64,000 bases of DNA from Bosea beijingensis (GTDB lineage Bacteria > Pseudomonadota > Alphaproteobacteria > Rhizobiales > Beijerinckiaceae): contig NZ_CP132359.1 of NCBI RefSeq assembly GCF_030758975.1, positions 5,135,426 to 5,199,425 on the forward strand, in the 5' to 3' direction. The stretch's first letter is position 1; each line of letters begins with the position of its first letter. The notes below the pieces were generated by a model. That model worked only from the letters and a program-made list of their open reading frames with translations, did not search any database and was not told the origin of the DNA. Both the position numbers and the translations under genes were made by a program. Below, piece by piece: positions 28,733 through 37,209 of this stretch.

Positions 28733-30298
28733 TCAACCCCCCGTGAGATCCTCAAGCTCGGCCTCGTCACCATCTCGGTTAGCCTCGTCTGGATCGTCCT
28801 TGTCCAGCTGCGTGTATGCGAACAAGTTGATCCCAGGCGGATCCTCGACAGGCTGATCGGTCAGCGGCGGCAATTGTACCTTGAGGAGCTTTTTCATTGC
28901 CACGTGGAAGAGCGGACCGCCTGCATAGATTCCGTCGGTCACACTGGCTTGGCTGTGCCCAACGACTGCGCGTGTCAAATTAAGAGATGCCGTCCGACGA
29001 AAATGCGTGATGAACCAGCGTCGGCAGCTATGGAAGTTTACCCGAGAGCGCCGGCTTCCCGGCAGTCGGTCATGCACATCGACACCCTCCCGCTGGCGAT
29101 ATGCGGTGAATGCGTTGCTGGCCTTGAACGAGCGCTCGCGCATGCTCCCAGCTTTCTTCGCTGCGGGCCAATCTGGAAACACATCGTCCTTCGGCTTCCG
29201 ATTGGCCGTTCTGCGTTTGAAAATCTCTGCTAGCTCGGGATGCATCGGGACCACCCGAGAGCCGACCTCCTTCTTCATCCGCTGGAATACGATGAAGTCC
29301 TTCCCGACTTCCTCGACCTTTAGCCGGACAATGGCCTCAAGCCGAGCGCCGGTTAGAAGGCCGATCATGATGACATCATGAAGCTTCCGCGGAGCCTTCC
29401 CCATCAGCAGGCGGCGCACCTCGTCCATCGTGAATGCGCGCTCACGCTCGTCCGTCGATTTGATTTTGTTTTTGAGAAGCTGGTCAGTCCAGACGTTCGG
29501 CCCCGCCAGCTCATGAAGGCGCAGCACCACCCAAAATTTTTTCAGGCGATTGACGTACTTGTTTTTCGTGACATTCGCGATCGGTCGGCCGGTGAGCCGG
29601 TCCATCTCGCGCAGGAAGTTGTAGGCCATCAGCTCGGTGAATTTCCTCATATCAAACGAATGGCCGTTGGCTTCGCACCACTCCTTGAGGTAGCGAAATG
29701 CACGCTCATCATCAGCAATCGTGCGAGCCGTAAGCTCGTCTTCGATTGTCAGTTTTTCGATGTAGGCTTTCCGGCAGTCCTCGAGGCGCCGCTCATAGTG
29801 GTTAGGATAAACCGTCTGGAGAAACAGAGCGGCATCCGCTTCTTTCTGCTCATCGTAGAGCTCAATGGGCTCTTCCTCTCCCGTTCCATCATCCCACATG
29901 CCGATTGGCTTTCCGAGGAACAGGCCGTGCTCCAGGTCGATATCCATCCTGATGGACTGGCGGCCCTCGGCATCATTGTCGGGATCATCGAGCAGTTTCC
30001 GAAACTGCAGCCCCTTCTGGATGGGCGTTGCCAGGAAGCGGATGCTCTCGGCATCCTTTGCCTCCAGACGCATGGCGCGACGCTCGGCTTCAATCAGCTT
30101 GTCGAACTCGACGATGACGGCCCGCTTCAGCTTCGACGCCTTTTTCAGGTCGCCGGTGCCGAGCGGACGCTTCAATCGCGTCTTGCCCATCCGCAGGCGC
30201 AGGTCCGCAGGCACCGGGTAAGTGACCCTCCACTGGGGACCGTGGGGCTCCAGGTATCGGGCATCGACGGTGCTCTTACTTGGCATGGGTTGTCTCAT
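28733..30298 (-). CDS. Tyrosine recombinase / phage-type integrase (DUF6538-type N-terminus)
   Basis: Site-specific recombinase that would integrate and excise a mobile element. The 521-residue protein opens with a DUF6538-like arm (YLEPHGPQWRVTYPVPADLR). The C-terminal catalytic domain has all the expected residues: R319 in LTGARLEAI, Lys at 342/343, H423-x-x-R426 in FHSCRRW, H448 in VVGHSQ and the nucleophile Y458 in DGIYAGG. It looks intact and active. The start may be the second Met (30286). No excisionase, phage or plasmid genes are near, so the element it serves is reduced or has been lost. Confidence 0.93.
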   Translation of the reverse strand: MRQPMPSKSTVDARYLEPHGPQWRVTYPVPADLRLRMGKTRLKRPLGTGDLKKASKLKRAVIVEFDKLIEAERRAMRLEAKDAESIRFLATPIQKGLQFRKLLDDPDNDAEGRQSIRMDIDLEHGLFLGKPIGMWDDGTGEEEPIELYDEQKEADAALFLQTVYPNHYERRLEDCRKAYIEKLTIEDELTARTIADDERAFRYLKEWCEANGHSFDMRKFTELMAYNFLREMDRLTGRPIANVTKNKYVNRLKKFWVVLRLHELAGPNVWTDQLLKNKIKSTDERERAFTMDEVRRLLMGKAPRKLHDVIMIGLLTGARLEAIVRLKVEEVGKDFIVFQRMKKEVGSRVVPMHPELAEIFKRRTANRKPKDDVFPDWPAAKKAGSMRERSFKASNAFTAYRQREGVDVHDRLPGSRRSRVNFHSCRRWFITHFRRTASLNLTRAVVGHSQASVTDGIYAGGPLFHVAMKKLLKVQLPPLTDQPVEDPPGINLFAYTQLDKDDPDEANRDGDEAELEDLTGG

Positions 30299-30313
30299 CG
30301 GAATTCACACCTA

Positions 30314-30333
30314 GTACCCATATCGGTACCCAT
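30314..30333. repeat. GTACCCAT direct repeat upstream of the integrase
   Basis: Two exact 8-bp copies are spaced by four bases, starting 16 bp from the integrase start codon. They could be arm-type integrase sites or an operator for its control. No function is shown by the sequence alone. Confidence 0.5.
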
Positions 30334-30787
30334 GCAAATACCCGGTAACCCCGATGGCATCGAATGTTTCAGCCGTAGCAACGGTTTGGAAGGAAAAATC
30401 AACGGTGTCCCCTCAGCTCCACCAGGCCTTTCCGTAAAATCCTGATCCTCGTTGCCTTCTCTGAGGCTGGCGATATGCCGCCCTTGTTCTGGTCCGAGCC
30501 CGGGCGGCGGATTGACGCGGAGATCGGCGGTTAGGTCGGGCTTTTGCTTGCCTGGCTCGCTCTTTCAGTCCGTGTCGCCGCCTCGCCGACCGAAATGACC
30601 CGCCGCGTCACGGCATGACGGCGCAGCATCGATGCCTCCGGGGAAACGGTCTCCCGTCCGACGCCGGCTACCGGGATCGGCGGAGACGCAGCATCACCCT
30701 GACTTCCTGCCCTGGGTCTACCCGTTACCCCAAGCCTCGAAGTCGAGGTGGGAGGACAACGCCTCCAAACCCGCGGACCACCGGCCA

Positions 30788-30804
30788 TAAACTCGCCCTT
30801 AACC
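30788..30804 (+). promoter_or_regulatory. CtrA-like half-matched site upstream of motA
   Basis: TAAA (30788-30791), seven bases, then TTAACC (30799-30804) gives one mismatch to TTAA-N7-TTAAC, ending 76 bp before the motA ATG. CtrA controls motility genes in many alphaproteobacteria, so the site is plausible but weak. Confidence 0.35.
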
Positions 30805-30880
30805 TCGATCGGTCATTTCGTCGGAGCAGTAGTGGCTTCGCGCGGGCTGTAGCTGCTGCGGTGCGAGGGTAGCAAAAACC

Positions 30881-31744
30881 ATGCGGCTGATCGTCGGCAC
30901 AATCATCGTCTGCTTATGCGTCTTCGGCGGCTATGCGGCGATGGGCGGCTACCTCAGCGTGCTCTGGCAGCCGTTCGAGTTCGTCATCATCCTCGGGGCG
31001 GCGGTCGGCGCCTTCGTCATCGGCAATCCCGGGCCGGTGCTCAAGGCCGTACCGTCCATGCTCGGCACCATCGTGAAGGGCCCCAAATACAAGCAGGAAG
31101 ACTATGTCGAGCTGCTCGGGATGCAGTACTCGCTCTACAAGCTGGTGAAGCAGAAGGGCATGCTCGCGGTCGAGGAGCATATCGAAAACCCGAGCGCATC
31201 GTCCCTGTTCAATGCCTTCCCGGCCTTTGCGGCGAACCATCATGCGGTCGAGTTCGTCTGCGACTACATGCGCATGTTGACGCTGGGCGCCAACAACGTC
31301 CACGAGATCGACGCTCTGATGGACGAGGAGCTGGAGACGCACCACCAGGAGCAGGAGCGGATCGTCTCCGCCATGCAGTCGATCGCCGACGGAACGCCGG
31401 CACTCGGCATCGTCGCCGCCGTGCTCGGCGTGATCAAGACGATGGGCGCGATCAAGGAGCCGCCGGAGGTGCTGGGGCATCTGATCGGCGGTGCGCTCGT
31501 CGGCACCTTCTTCGGCGTCTTCGTCGCCTACGGCTTCTTCGCGCCCATGGCGTCGTCGCTCAAGAGCACCTTCGAGGCGGAAGCCAAATACTTCCTTTCG
31601 CTCAAGGCGGGACTCCTTGCCCATATCAGCGGCCAGCCGCCGGTGATGGCGGTCGAATTCGCCCGCAAAGCTCTGATGAGCGACGTCCGCCCGACCTTCG
31701 CCGAAGTGGAAGCGGCAACCGCTGCTCTGCCCGCCAGCGCCTGA
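30881..31744 (+). CDS. motA: Flagellar motor stator protein MotA
   Basis: With MotB it forms the proton-conducting stator that turns the flagellum. The 287-residue protein has two N-terminal membrane helices (LIVGTIIVCLCVFGGYAAMGG and FEFVIILGAAVGAFVIGNP), a cytoplasmic loop with the torque region, and two late helices (TPALGIVAAVLGVIKTMG and LVGTFFGVFVAYGFFAPMA). The conserved prolines in these late helices are present. motB follows 22 bp downstream. Other flagellar genes are not in the window. Confidence 0.96.
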   Translation: MRLIVGTIIVCLCVFGGYAAMGGYLSVLWQPFEFVIILGAAVGAFVIGNPGPVLKAVPSMLGTIVKGPKYKQEDYVELLGMQYSLYKLVKQKGMLAVEEHIENPSASSLFNAFPAFAANHHAVEFVCDYMRMLTLGANNVHEIDALMDEELETHHQEQERIVSAMQSIADGTPALGIVAAVLGVIKTMGAIKEPPEVLGHLIGGALVGTFFGVFVAYGFFAPMASSLKSTFEAEAKYFLSLKAGLLAHISGQPPVMAVEFARKALMSDVRPTFAEVEAATAALPASA

Positions 31745-31766
31745 CCCGATCTCCAGCAGGAACGCG

Positions 31767-32642
31767 ATGGCCAAGTCGACCCAGCCGATCATCATCAAGA
31801 AGGTCAAGAAGGCCGGCCATGCCCACCATGGCGGCGCCTGGAAGATCGCCTATGCGGATTTCGTGACCGCCATGATGGCGTTCTTCCTGCTGATGTGGCT
31901 GATCAGCATGACGACGCAGGAGCAGAAGGACGGCTTGGCGGAATATTTCGCGCCGACATCTGCCCTGAGCCCCGGCACCAGTGGCGCCGGCGGCATCCTG
32001 ATGGGTACCGCACTGGACAAATCAGGCAACAAGACGTCGGCGCCTCGCGACGCGGCGAGGGACACGACCGGGCAGGAGGACAAAACGCGCCCGGCCAACT
32101 CAGGCGGCGCCAGCGAGCGCGAGGCCAGCCGCCGCGCCACCAACATGCAAGCCAATTATAGCGCCATAGCCAGCCTTCGGCAGGCGCTCCAGAACATGCC
32201 CGAAATTGCCGATCTGTCGCGCAACATCGTGATCGAGCAGACCAAGGAGGGGCTGAACGTTTCGCTCGTGGACGAGAACGGTCGTTCCATGTTCCCCGAG
32301 GGCTCGGTCCAGCCCTACGAGCGCACCCGTGTCGTGCTGGAGGCGATCGCGCCGACCCTGCGCCGGATGCCCAACCAACTGTCTGTCGCCGGCCACACGG
32401 CCGCCGCACGCCCGGGCTCGGCGCAAGCCGTCGATTCCTGGAGCATCACCGCCGGTCGCGCGCTCGCCGTGCGCGAGATCCTGTCGGGTGCGGGGCTCCC
32501 CAGCAACCGCTTCGTTTCCGTGGCGGGACGCGCCGACACCGAGCCGCTGTTCGTCGACAATCCCTACATCCCGCCCAACCGCCGGGTGACGATCACGCTG
32601 CTGAATGCGGAGCCGCCGCTGCCCCCGGGCGGCATTCCCTGA
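31767..32642 (+). CDS. motB: Flagellar motor stator protein MotB
   Basis: It anchors the stator to peptidoglycan and supplies the proton-binding Asp. The 291-residue protein begins basic, then HGGAWKIAYADFVTAMMAFFLLMWLISM, where the Asp of YADF is the proton site in the single membrane helix. A plug/linker region follows, and a C-terminal OmpA-like domain (LSVAGHTAA...VAGRADTEPLF...NRRVTI). The usual GHTD motif reads GHTA, a mild deviation in the peptidoglycan-contact loop. Confidence 0.95.
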   Translation: MAKSTQPIIIKKVKKAGHAHHGGAWKIAYADFVTAMMAFFLLMWLISMTTQEQKDGLAEYFAPTSALSPGTSGAGGILMGTALDKSGNKTSAPRDAARDTTGQEDKTRPANSGGASEREASRRATNMQANYSAIASLRQALQNMPEIADLSRNIVIEQTKEGLNVSLVDENGRSMFPEGSVQPYERTRVVLEAIAPTLRRMPNQLSVAGHTAAARPGSAQAVDSWSITAGRALAVREILSGAGLPSNRFVSVAGRADTEPLFVDNPYIPPNRRVTITLLNAEPPLPPGGIP

Positions 32643-33127
32643 GGACGGGGCGCCTCGACCGCGTCAGAGTTAGTCTGCACGCCCCTCTTGAGCCCCAGGA
32701 GGCGTTGCACAGCGGCCCGGCTCGGCCGGTCGTCCGCACTCCCTCAGCTTGCCCATCTCGATCGGCGGTTGCTCAAGCAGGCCCCGCAGGCGCGTGAAGG
32801 TCGCGTCGATCCGTCCGATCCGCGCTCGAGCTCAAGTCGCCGGCATCGACCGGCTGAGCAGACGGTCATCGCGGCGCTGGCCGACGCGATCGCCTTCGAT
32901 CCGCTACCGATCGAGCGGACAGGTCGCTTGCAAACTCCGGCATCTGTGCTCATTCGAGATACCGTGTCAGCCTGACGGGGGCGAATGGTGAGCGCTCCGG
33001 CACTGGCGCGGCCCAGTTCGCCTCGACGATCGCTACGTTTACCGCAACCGCAGCCTTGCGCTGAGCCCAGGGGGTCCGACCGGCGGCCCCGCTCTTCGGC
33101 GTCATCGGCCCGTGAAGCCCAGACGCG
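32643..33127. other. 485-bp gap after motB with no convincing gene
   Basis: GC-rich sequence with overlapping open frames on both strands (for example 32688-32975 plus, 32744-32953 minus), none with a recognisable domain or ribosome site. It may hold the end of the motAB transcript and degraded coding sequence. Confidence 0.45.
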
Positions 33128-34198
33128 CTATTTGTCGTCGGCGCCGGCAAGGGCAGCAGGTATCGTGACGCCGAGGCGGCGGGCATTGTCCCGGAGTGCC
33201 GCGAGCGTTTCCCGGCCCAGAGGGCAAGACCCGTCGAAGCTTCGGCGTGCCTGGATCGCCCTGTCGCCGGGGGCGCGGACCGGGTCGCCCCCGGGCGCGA
33301 CCCGCGAGGCGCGGACGCGATCGGTCAAGCCCGATGCCGCTGCCGCGAACTCGGCGGGCGGCCGCAACCCGTCGATCCGGATCGCCAGGAACAGGTTCGC
33401 GCTGTCATAGGGGCGGGCCATGTCGCCATAGAGCGGCTGCACGGCTTCGCCCATGCCGCCACCGGACAAGCCACCGGCGATGAGATCGATCATCAGGGCG
33501 AGCCCGAAGCCCTTGGCCCCGGCTGCGGGCAGGAGCGTGCCCTTGAGCGCTTCCAGCGCATCGCGCGTCGGCAGGCCGTCGGCCGTCTGCGCCCAGCCTT
33601 CGGGTATCGGCTCGCCCTTGCCGGCCGCGAGCCTGATCTTGCCCATCGCACCGGCGCTCATCGCGAAATCAAGGACAACAGGCTCGGTCTCCGTCGGGAC
33701 TGCGATCGCGAGGGGATTGTTGCCGACCACGGCCTCCGTGCCGCCGGGGGCGGGCAGCATCGGGCGGGTGTTCGCCATGACGATGCCGATCTGGCCGGAC
33801 AGCGCGATCCTGCGGGCGAAGCGCCCGGCAGCGCCGAAATGGAAGGCGTTGCGGACGGCGACCAGCGCGAGACCATGGGCATCGGCGCGGGCGATGGCGA
33901 TCGCGCAGGCGGTTTCGGCCGTGACCTGCCCCAGCCCGTTGCCCGCATCGATGGTCAGGCGCGCACCCTGATCCACCACGATCTCGCCCGTGGCGCGGGG
34001 ATCGACGGAGCCGCCCCCGATGCGGGCGAGATACATCGGCAGATGCAGCAGGCCATGCGAGGGCAGGCCCCCGCTATCGGCCTCGACGAGAGCTTCCACA
34101 ACGAGAGCGGCATTGTCGTGCGGTGCGCCGGCCGCTTCGAGCAGGGCGATGGCGAAGCTTGTCAGGCTCTCGGCCGGATAGGTATTCGAAGCCGCCAT
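33128..34198 (-). CDS. Ldh family (malate/L-lactate/ureidoglycolate-type) NAD(P)-dependent oxidoreductase
   Basis: This family oxidises or reduces 2-hydroxyacids or cyclic imino acids with NAD(P), and is unrelated to classical LDH. The 356-residue protein shows HGLLHLPMYLARI near the N-terminus, the substrate His in RNAFHFGAAGRF, the nucleotide-site NNPLAIAVP and the C-terminal GAKGFGLALMIDLIAGGLSGG. The substrate is unclear. It lies 71 bp beyond the amino-acid-type binding protein gene on the same strand, and the two are probably co-transcribed. Confidence 0.9.
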   Translation of the reverse strand: MAASNTYPAESLTSFAIALLEAAGAPHDNAALVVEALVEADSGGLPSHGLLHLPMYLARIGGGSVDPRATGEIVVDQGARLTIDAGNGLGQVTAETACAIAIARADAHGLALVAVRNAFHFGAAGRFARRIALSGQIGIVMANTRPMLPAPGGTEAVVGNNPLAIAVPTETEPVVLDFAMSAGAMGKIRLAAGKGEPIPEGWAQTADGLPTRDALEALKGTLLPAAGAKGFGLALMIDLIAGGLSGGGMGEAVQPLYGDMARPYDSANLFLAIRIDGLRPPAEFAAAASGLTDRVRASRVAPGGDPVRAPGDRAIQARRSFDGSCPLGRETLAALRDNARRLGVTIPAALAGADDK

Positions 34199-34269
34199 CA
34201 GCCCGTCCTCGATGCAAGACGCCCGGCGCTATGGCCGGGCGCGGTTGTCGGTGTCGTTGAAAGCTGTGC

Positions 34270-35280
34270 TCAGCGCACCGGCGGGGCGTATTGCAGGCCG
34301 CCCTGGGTCCAGAGCCTGTTGAGGCCGCGGGCGATGCCGAGCTTCGAGCCCGTGCCGACATTGCGCTCGTAGACCTCGCCGTAATTGCCGACCTGCTTGG
34401 CGATCTGCAGGGCCCAGTCGGGCTTCAGGCCCATGGACTCGCCGAAATTCCCGTTGCCGCCGAGCAGGCGCTGCACCTCGGGCGAGCCGCTGGTCTTGAG
34501 CCCATCGGCATTGGCGGAGGTAACGCCGAGCTCTTCGGCCACGATCATGGAATAGAGCGACCAGCGCACGATGCTGGTCCAGGCCTCGTCGCCCTGGCGC
34601 ACGACCGGACCGAGCGGCTCCTTCGAGATCAGGTCGGGCAGGATGACGTATTCGGCCGGGTTGACCAGCTTCAGCCGATAGGCGGAGAGCGCCGAGACGT
34701 CGTTGCTGAACACGTCGCAGCGGCCGGATTCGAAGGCTTTCGCGACCTGATCGCCGGCCTCGAAGGCGACGCCCTCGTATTTCATGCCGTTCGCCCGGAA
34801 ATAATCGGCGATGTTGAGCTCCGTCGTGGTGCCGGTGGGCACGCAGACCGAGGCGCCGTTCAGGTCCTTGGCCGAGGCGATGTTCGCGGATTTGCGGACC
34901 ATGAAGCCCTGGCCGTCGTAATAGCCGATGCCGACATAGCGCAGGCCCATCTGGGTATCGCGCCCCAGCGTCCAGGTCGCCTGCCGGGAGAGCACATCGA
35001 TCTCGCTGGTCTGCAATGCGACGAAGCGGTCCTTGGGGCTCAGCGGCGTGAAGCGCACCTTCTTGGCGTCGCCGAGCACGGCGGCTGCGACCGCCCGGCA
35101 GATATCGACGTCGAAGCCGCCCCAGAGCCCCTTCTCGTCGGGCACGGAGAAGCCGGCCACGCCCGGGCTGACGCCGCAGACCAGTTCGCCTCGCGCCCGG
35201 ACGTTCTCGAGCGTGCCGGCAGCAACGGGCAGGGCGGAGGCGGCGAGCAAGCCGGCGAGCAGCAGGAGACGCTTCTTCAT
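34270..35280 (-). CDS. General L-amino-acid ABC transporter substrate-binding protein (AapJ/BztA type)
   Basis: Periplasmic binding protein of 336 residues with a signal peptide (MKKRLLLLAGLLAASALPVAAG). The AapJ-type blocks are RGELVCGVSPGVAGFSVPDEKGLWGGFDVDICRAVAAAV, the ASVCVPTGTTTELNIADYF block and the late NYGEVYERNVG. Family members bind a broad range of polar amino acids. No AapQ/M permease or AapP ATPase gene is nearby, so it must use components coded elsewhere or serve as a sensor. It is divergent from the aldolase operon. Confidence 0.9.
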   Translation of the reverse strand: MKKRLLLLAGLLAASALPVAAGTLENVRARGELVCGVSPGVAGFSVPDEKGLWGGFDVDICRAVAAAVLGDAKKVRFTPLSPKDRFVALQTSEIDVLSRQATWTLGRDTQMGLRYVGIGYYDGQGFMVRKSANIASAKDLNGASVCVPTGTTTELNIADYFRANGMKYEGVAFEAGDQVAKAFESGRCDVFSNDVSALSAYRLKLVNPAEYVILPDLISKEPLGPVVRQGDEAWTSIVRWSLYSMIVAEELGVTSANADGLKTSGSPEVQRLLGGNGNFGESMGLKPDWALQIAKQVGNYGEVYERNVGTGSKLGIARGLNRLWTQGGLQYAPPVR

Positions 35281-35463
35281 TGCGATGGCCTTTCAGGCGG
35301 TACGATCCGCCATTTCGTTGATCCCGGCGCGATCCTGTCGGCTTTCCGACCCAGGGGCAGTTTTGCATCCACGCATTTCGCGACGTGAAACGAAGTCAAT
35401 TCCGGCCGCGTCCGGTGCTGGCCGCGCCCATCATCACGGCCATTGAAACCGGCACGTTGCACC

Positions 35464-36264
35464 ATGCAGACATCCGCACCGAACAGCTTCCGCCAGCGCT
35501 TGCTCAGCGGCGCCTTCCTCGCCGGGAGCTTCCTCAAGACGCCGACCGGCCATGCGACCGAGATCCTCGGATTCTGCGGCTACGACTTCGTCGTCATCGA
35601 CCAGGAACATGCGCCCTTCGATCGCAACACCACCGATATCGCCCTGCTGGCGGCCCGCGCCGCCCGGATCGCCGGTGTCGTCCGGGTTCCCACGCTTTCG
35701 GCGGATGCGATCCTCTCGGTGCTGGATTGCGGCGCGGAGGGTGTGCTCGCGCCCCATATCGCCACCGTGGCCGATGCCGAGGCCTTGGTCGCTGCCTGCC
35801 GCTACCGCGGCGGCAAGCGCGGCTTCTCGGGCGTCACCCGGGCCGGCCGCTATGGCGGCGCGAAGATGTGGGACCTCGTCGATACCTCCGATGCGGCCGT
35901 CGCGACCATCGCGATGATCGAGGACCCCTCTGCGCTTGAGAAGATCGACGCGATCCTCGCGGTCGAGGGGCTCGATGCCGTCTTCATCGGCCGTGGTGAC
36001 CTGACGGTGGCTTTCGGCGCGCCGACGCGCGATGCGCCGGTCGTTCGCGATGCGGTCGATGCGATCCTCCGGGCCGCCAAGGCAGCCGGTAAGCCGGTCT
36101 GCGTGATGACGGATAATGGCGAGGAATCCGCTGCCTTCGCCGAGCGCGGCGCCAGCGCCTTCATCCTCTCTTCGGACCAGGGTTTCCTGCGCAAGGCCGC
36201 GAGCGACACCCTCTCACAGATGCAGGCCGCCCGGAGCCGGGTCGAAGCCGCCGGTACGCGATAG
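35464..36264 (+). CDS. HpcH/HpaI family class II aldolase
   Basis: Metal-dependent pyruvate/oxaloacetate aldolase of the HpaI/GarL/RhmA group, cleaving 2-keto-3-deoxy acids. About 266 residues from the ATG at 35464; an upstream Met at 35443 is less likely. The visible blocks are LAGSFLKTPTGHATEILGFCGYDFVVIDQEHAPFD, RVPTLSADAILSVLDCGAEGVLAPHI (catalytic and metal residues), and FIGRGDLTVAFG. It starts a three-gene operon with a cupin-like protein and a DUF6282 protein, suggesting an unassigned acid-degradation pathway. Confidence 0.9.
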   Translation: MQTSAPNSFRQRLLSGAFLAGSFLKTPTGHATEILGFCGYDFVVIDQEHAPFDRNTTDIALLAARAARIAGVVRVPTLSADAILSVLDCGAEGVLAPHIATVADAEALVAACRYRGGKRGFSGVTRAGRYGGAKMWDLVDTSDAAVATIAMIEDPSALEKIDAILAVEGLDAVFIGRGDLTVAFGAPTRDAPVVRDAVDAILRAAKAAGKPVCVMTDNGEESAAFAERGASAFILSSDQGFLRKAASDTLSQMQAARSRVEAAGTR

Positions 36265-36274
36265 GAGAACACCC

Positions 36275-37198
36275 GTGTCCAGCTATCCTTCCAGCGATCC
36301 CCGCTCGCAACTGGCGGCTCAGCCCGCCGCCAAGGCGCCTGCGGCCAAGGCCTATGCCGGGGCCGACTATGCCCGCTTCTATGCCGAGGCGCCGCAGCAG
36401 GCCGGCGACAGGTTCAAGACCTGGCTGGCGCGCGGGCAGAACTTCATCGTCGCCTATTCCGATGCCGAGGCCGGCGCCGTGCTGGAGCGCCCGGCGCAGC
36501 CCGACGAATACTGCCTGATCCTGCCGGAGGAGACGCTTGGCGCAACGGTCACGGCCGGGGCTGAGACTGTCGAGGTGCCCGGCCGCTCGATCGCCTTCAT
36601 TCCGCCCGGCGTGTCGAAGGTGAGCGTGGCCGGCAAGGGCCGCCTGATCCGCATCTTCTCCAGCGTGGCGCCCGACCTCGCGGAGGCCTGCTCCAATGCG
36701 GCGTCCTATGCCGAGCCCCATGCCAATGTCGCGCTGCTCAAGCCCTGGCCGGAGCCGCGCGGCGGCTGGAAGATCCGGTCCTACAGTCTCGATGTCGACG
36801 CCGGCGGAACCGGGCGCTTCGGCAGCATCTTCCGCTGCACGACGCTGATGGTGAACATGCTCGATCCGCGCTTCGGCCTGCGCGACACCACCACGCTTTC
36901 CCCGCATCATCATGACGATTTCGAGCAGGGCTCGCTCGTCATCGATGGCGGCTATATCCACGATATCCGCTGGCCCTGGACACCGGACATGCGCATCTGG
37001 CGCGAGGACGAGCATGAGCTGATGGCCGCGCCCTCGCTCACCGTGATCCCGCCGCCGTCGATCCATACCTCGCGCTCGGTGCTGCCGGGTCTGAACCAGA
37101 TGATCGACATCTTCTCCCCGCCCCGCCTGGATTTCTCGCTGAAGCCGGGCTGGGTCATCAACGCCGCGGATTATCCGATGCCCGGCGAAACCGCGTGA
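36275..37198 (+). CDS. Cupin-like protein of unassigned function
   Basis: The 307-residue protein starts at a GTG preceded by AGGAG. It has an Ala/Pro-rich N-terminus, a first barrel-like region with an EVPGRSIAFIPPGVSKV pattern, and a second with SPHHHDDFEQGSLVIDGGY, whose His-rich run resembles a cupin metal site. That makes a bicupin-like layout. No specific enzyme name can be given. It is 10 bp after the aldolase and 11 bp before the DUF6282 gene, so it most likely acts on the same compound. Confidence 0.65.
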   Translation: MSSYPSSDPRSQLAAQPAAKAPAAKAYAGADYARFYAEAPQQAGDRFKTWLARGQNFIVAYSDAEAGAVLERPAQPDEYCLILPEETLGATVTAGAETVEVPGRSIAFIPPGVSKVSVAGKGRLIRIFSSVAPDLAEACSNAASYAEPHANVALLKPWPEPRGGWKIRSYSLDVDAGGTGRFGSIFRCTTLMVNMLDPRFGLRDTTTLSPHHHDDFEQGSLVIDGGYIHDIRWPWTPDMRIWREDEHELMAAPSLTVIPPPSIHTSRSVLPGLNQMIDIFSPPRLDFSLKPGWVINAADYPMPGETA

Positions 37199-37209
37199 GG
37201 GCCACGGAC

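Larger units (their letters stand above)
30299..30880. other. Gap between integrase and motA with integrase-side repeats and motA control region
   Basis: Next to the integrase start is a direct repeat GTACCCAT (30314-30321 and 30326-30333) with a third ATACCCGG-like word after it, as expected for arm-binding sites. A CtrA-like site lies nearer motA. Open frames here (for example 30531-30788 minus) look like chance. No tRNA that might serve as attachment site was recognised. Confidence 0.5.

Noticed and set aside
28301..30350. CCGGTAACC at 28301-28309 and about 30342-30350 as possible att repeats around the integrase
   Set aside because: Nine bases is within chance expectation over 2 kb, and the copies flank only the integrase, not the cargo.
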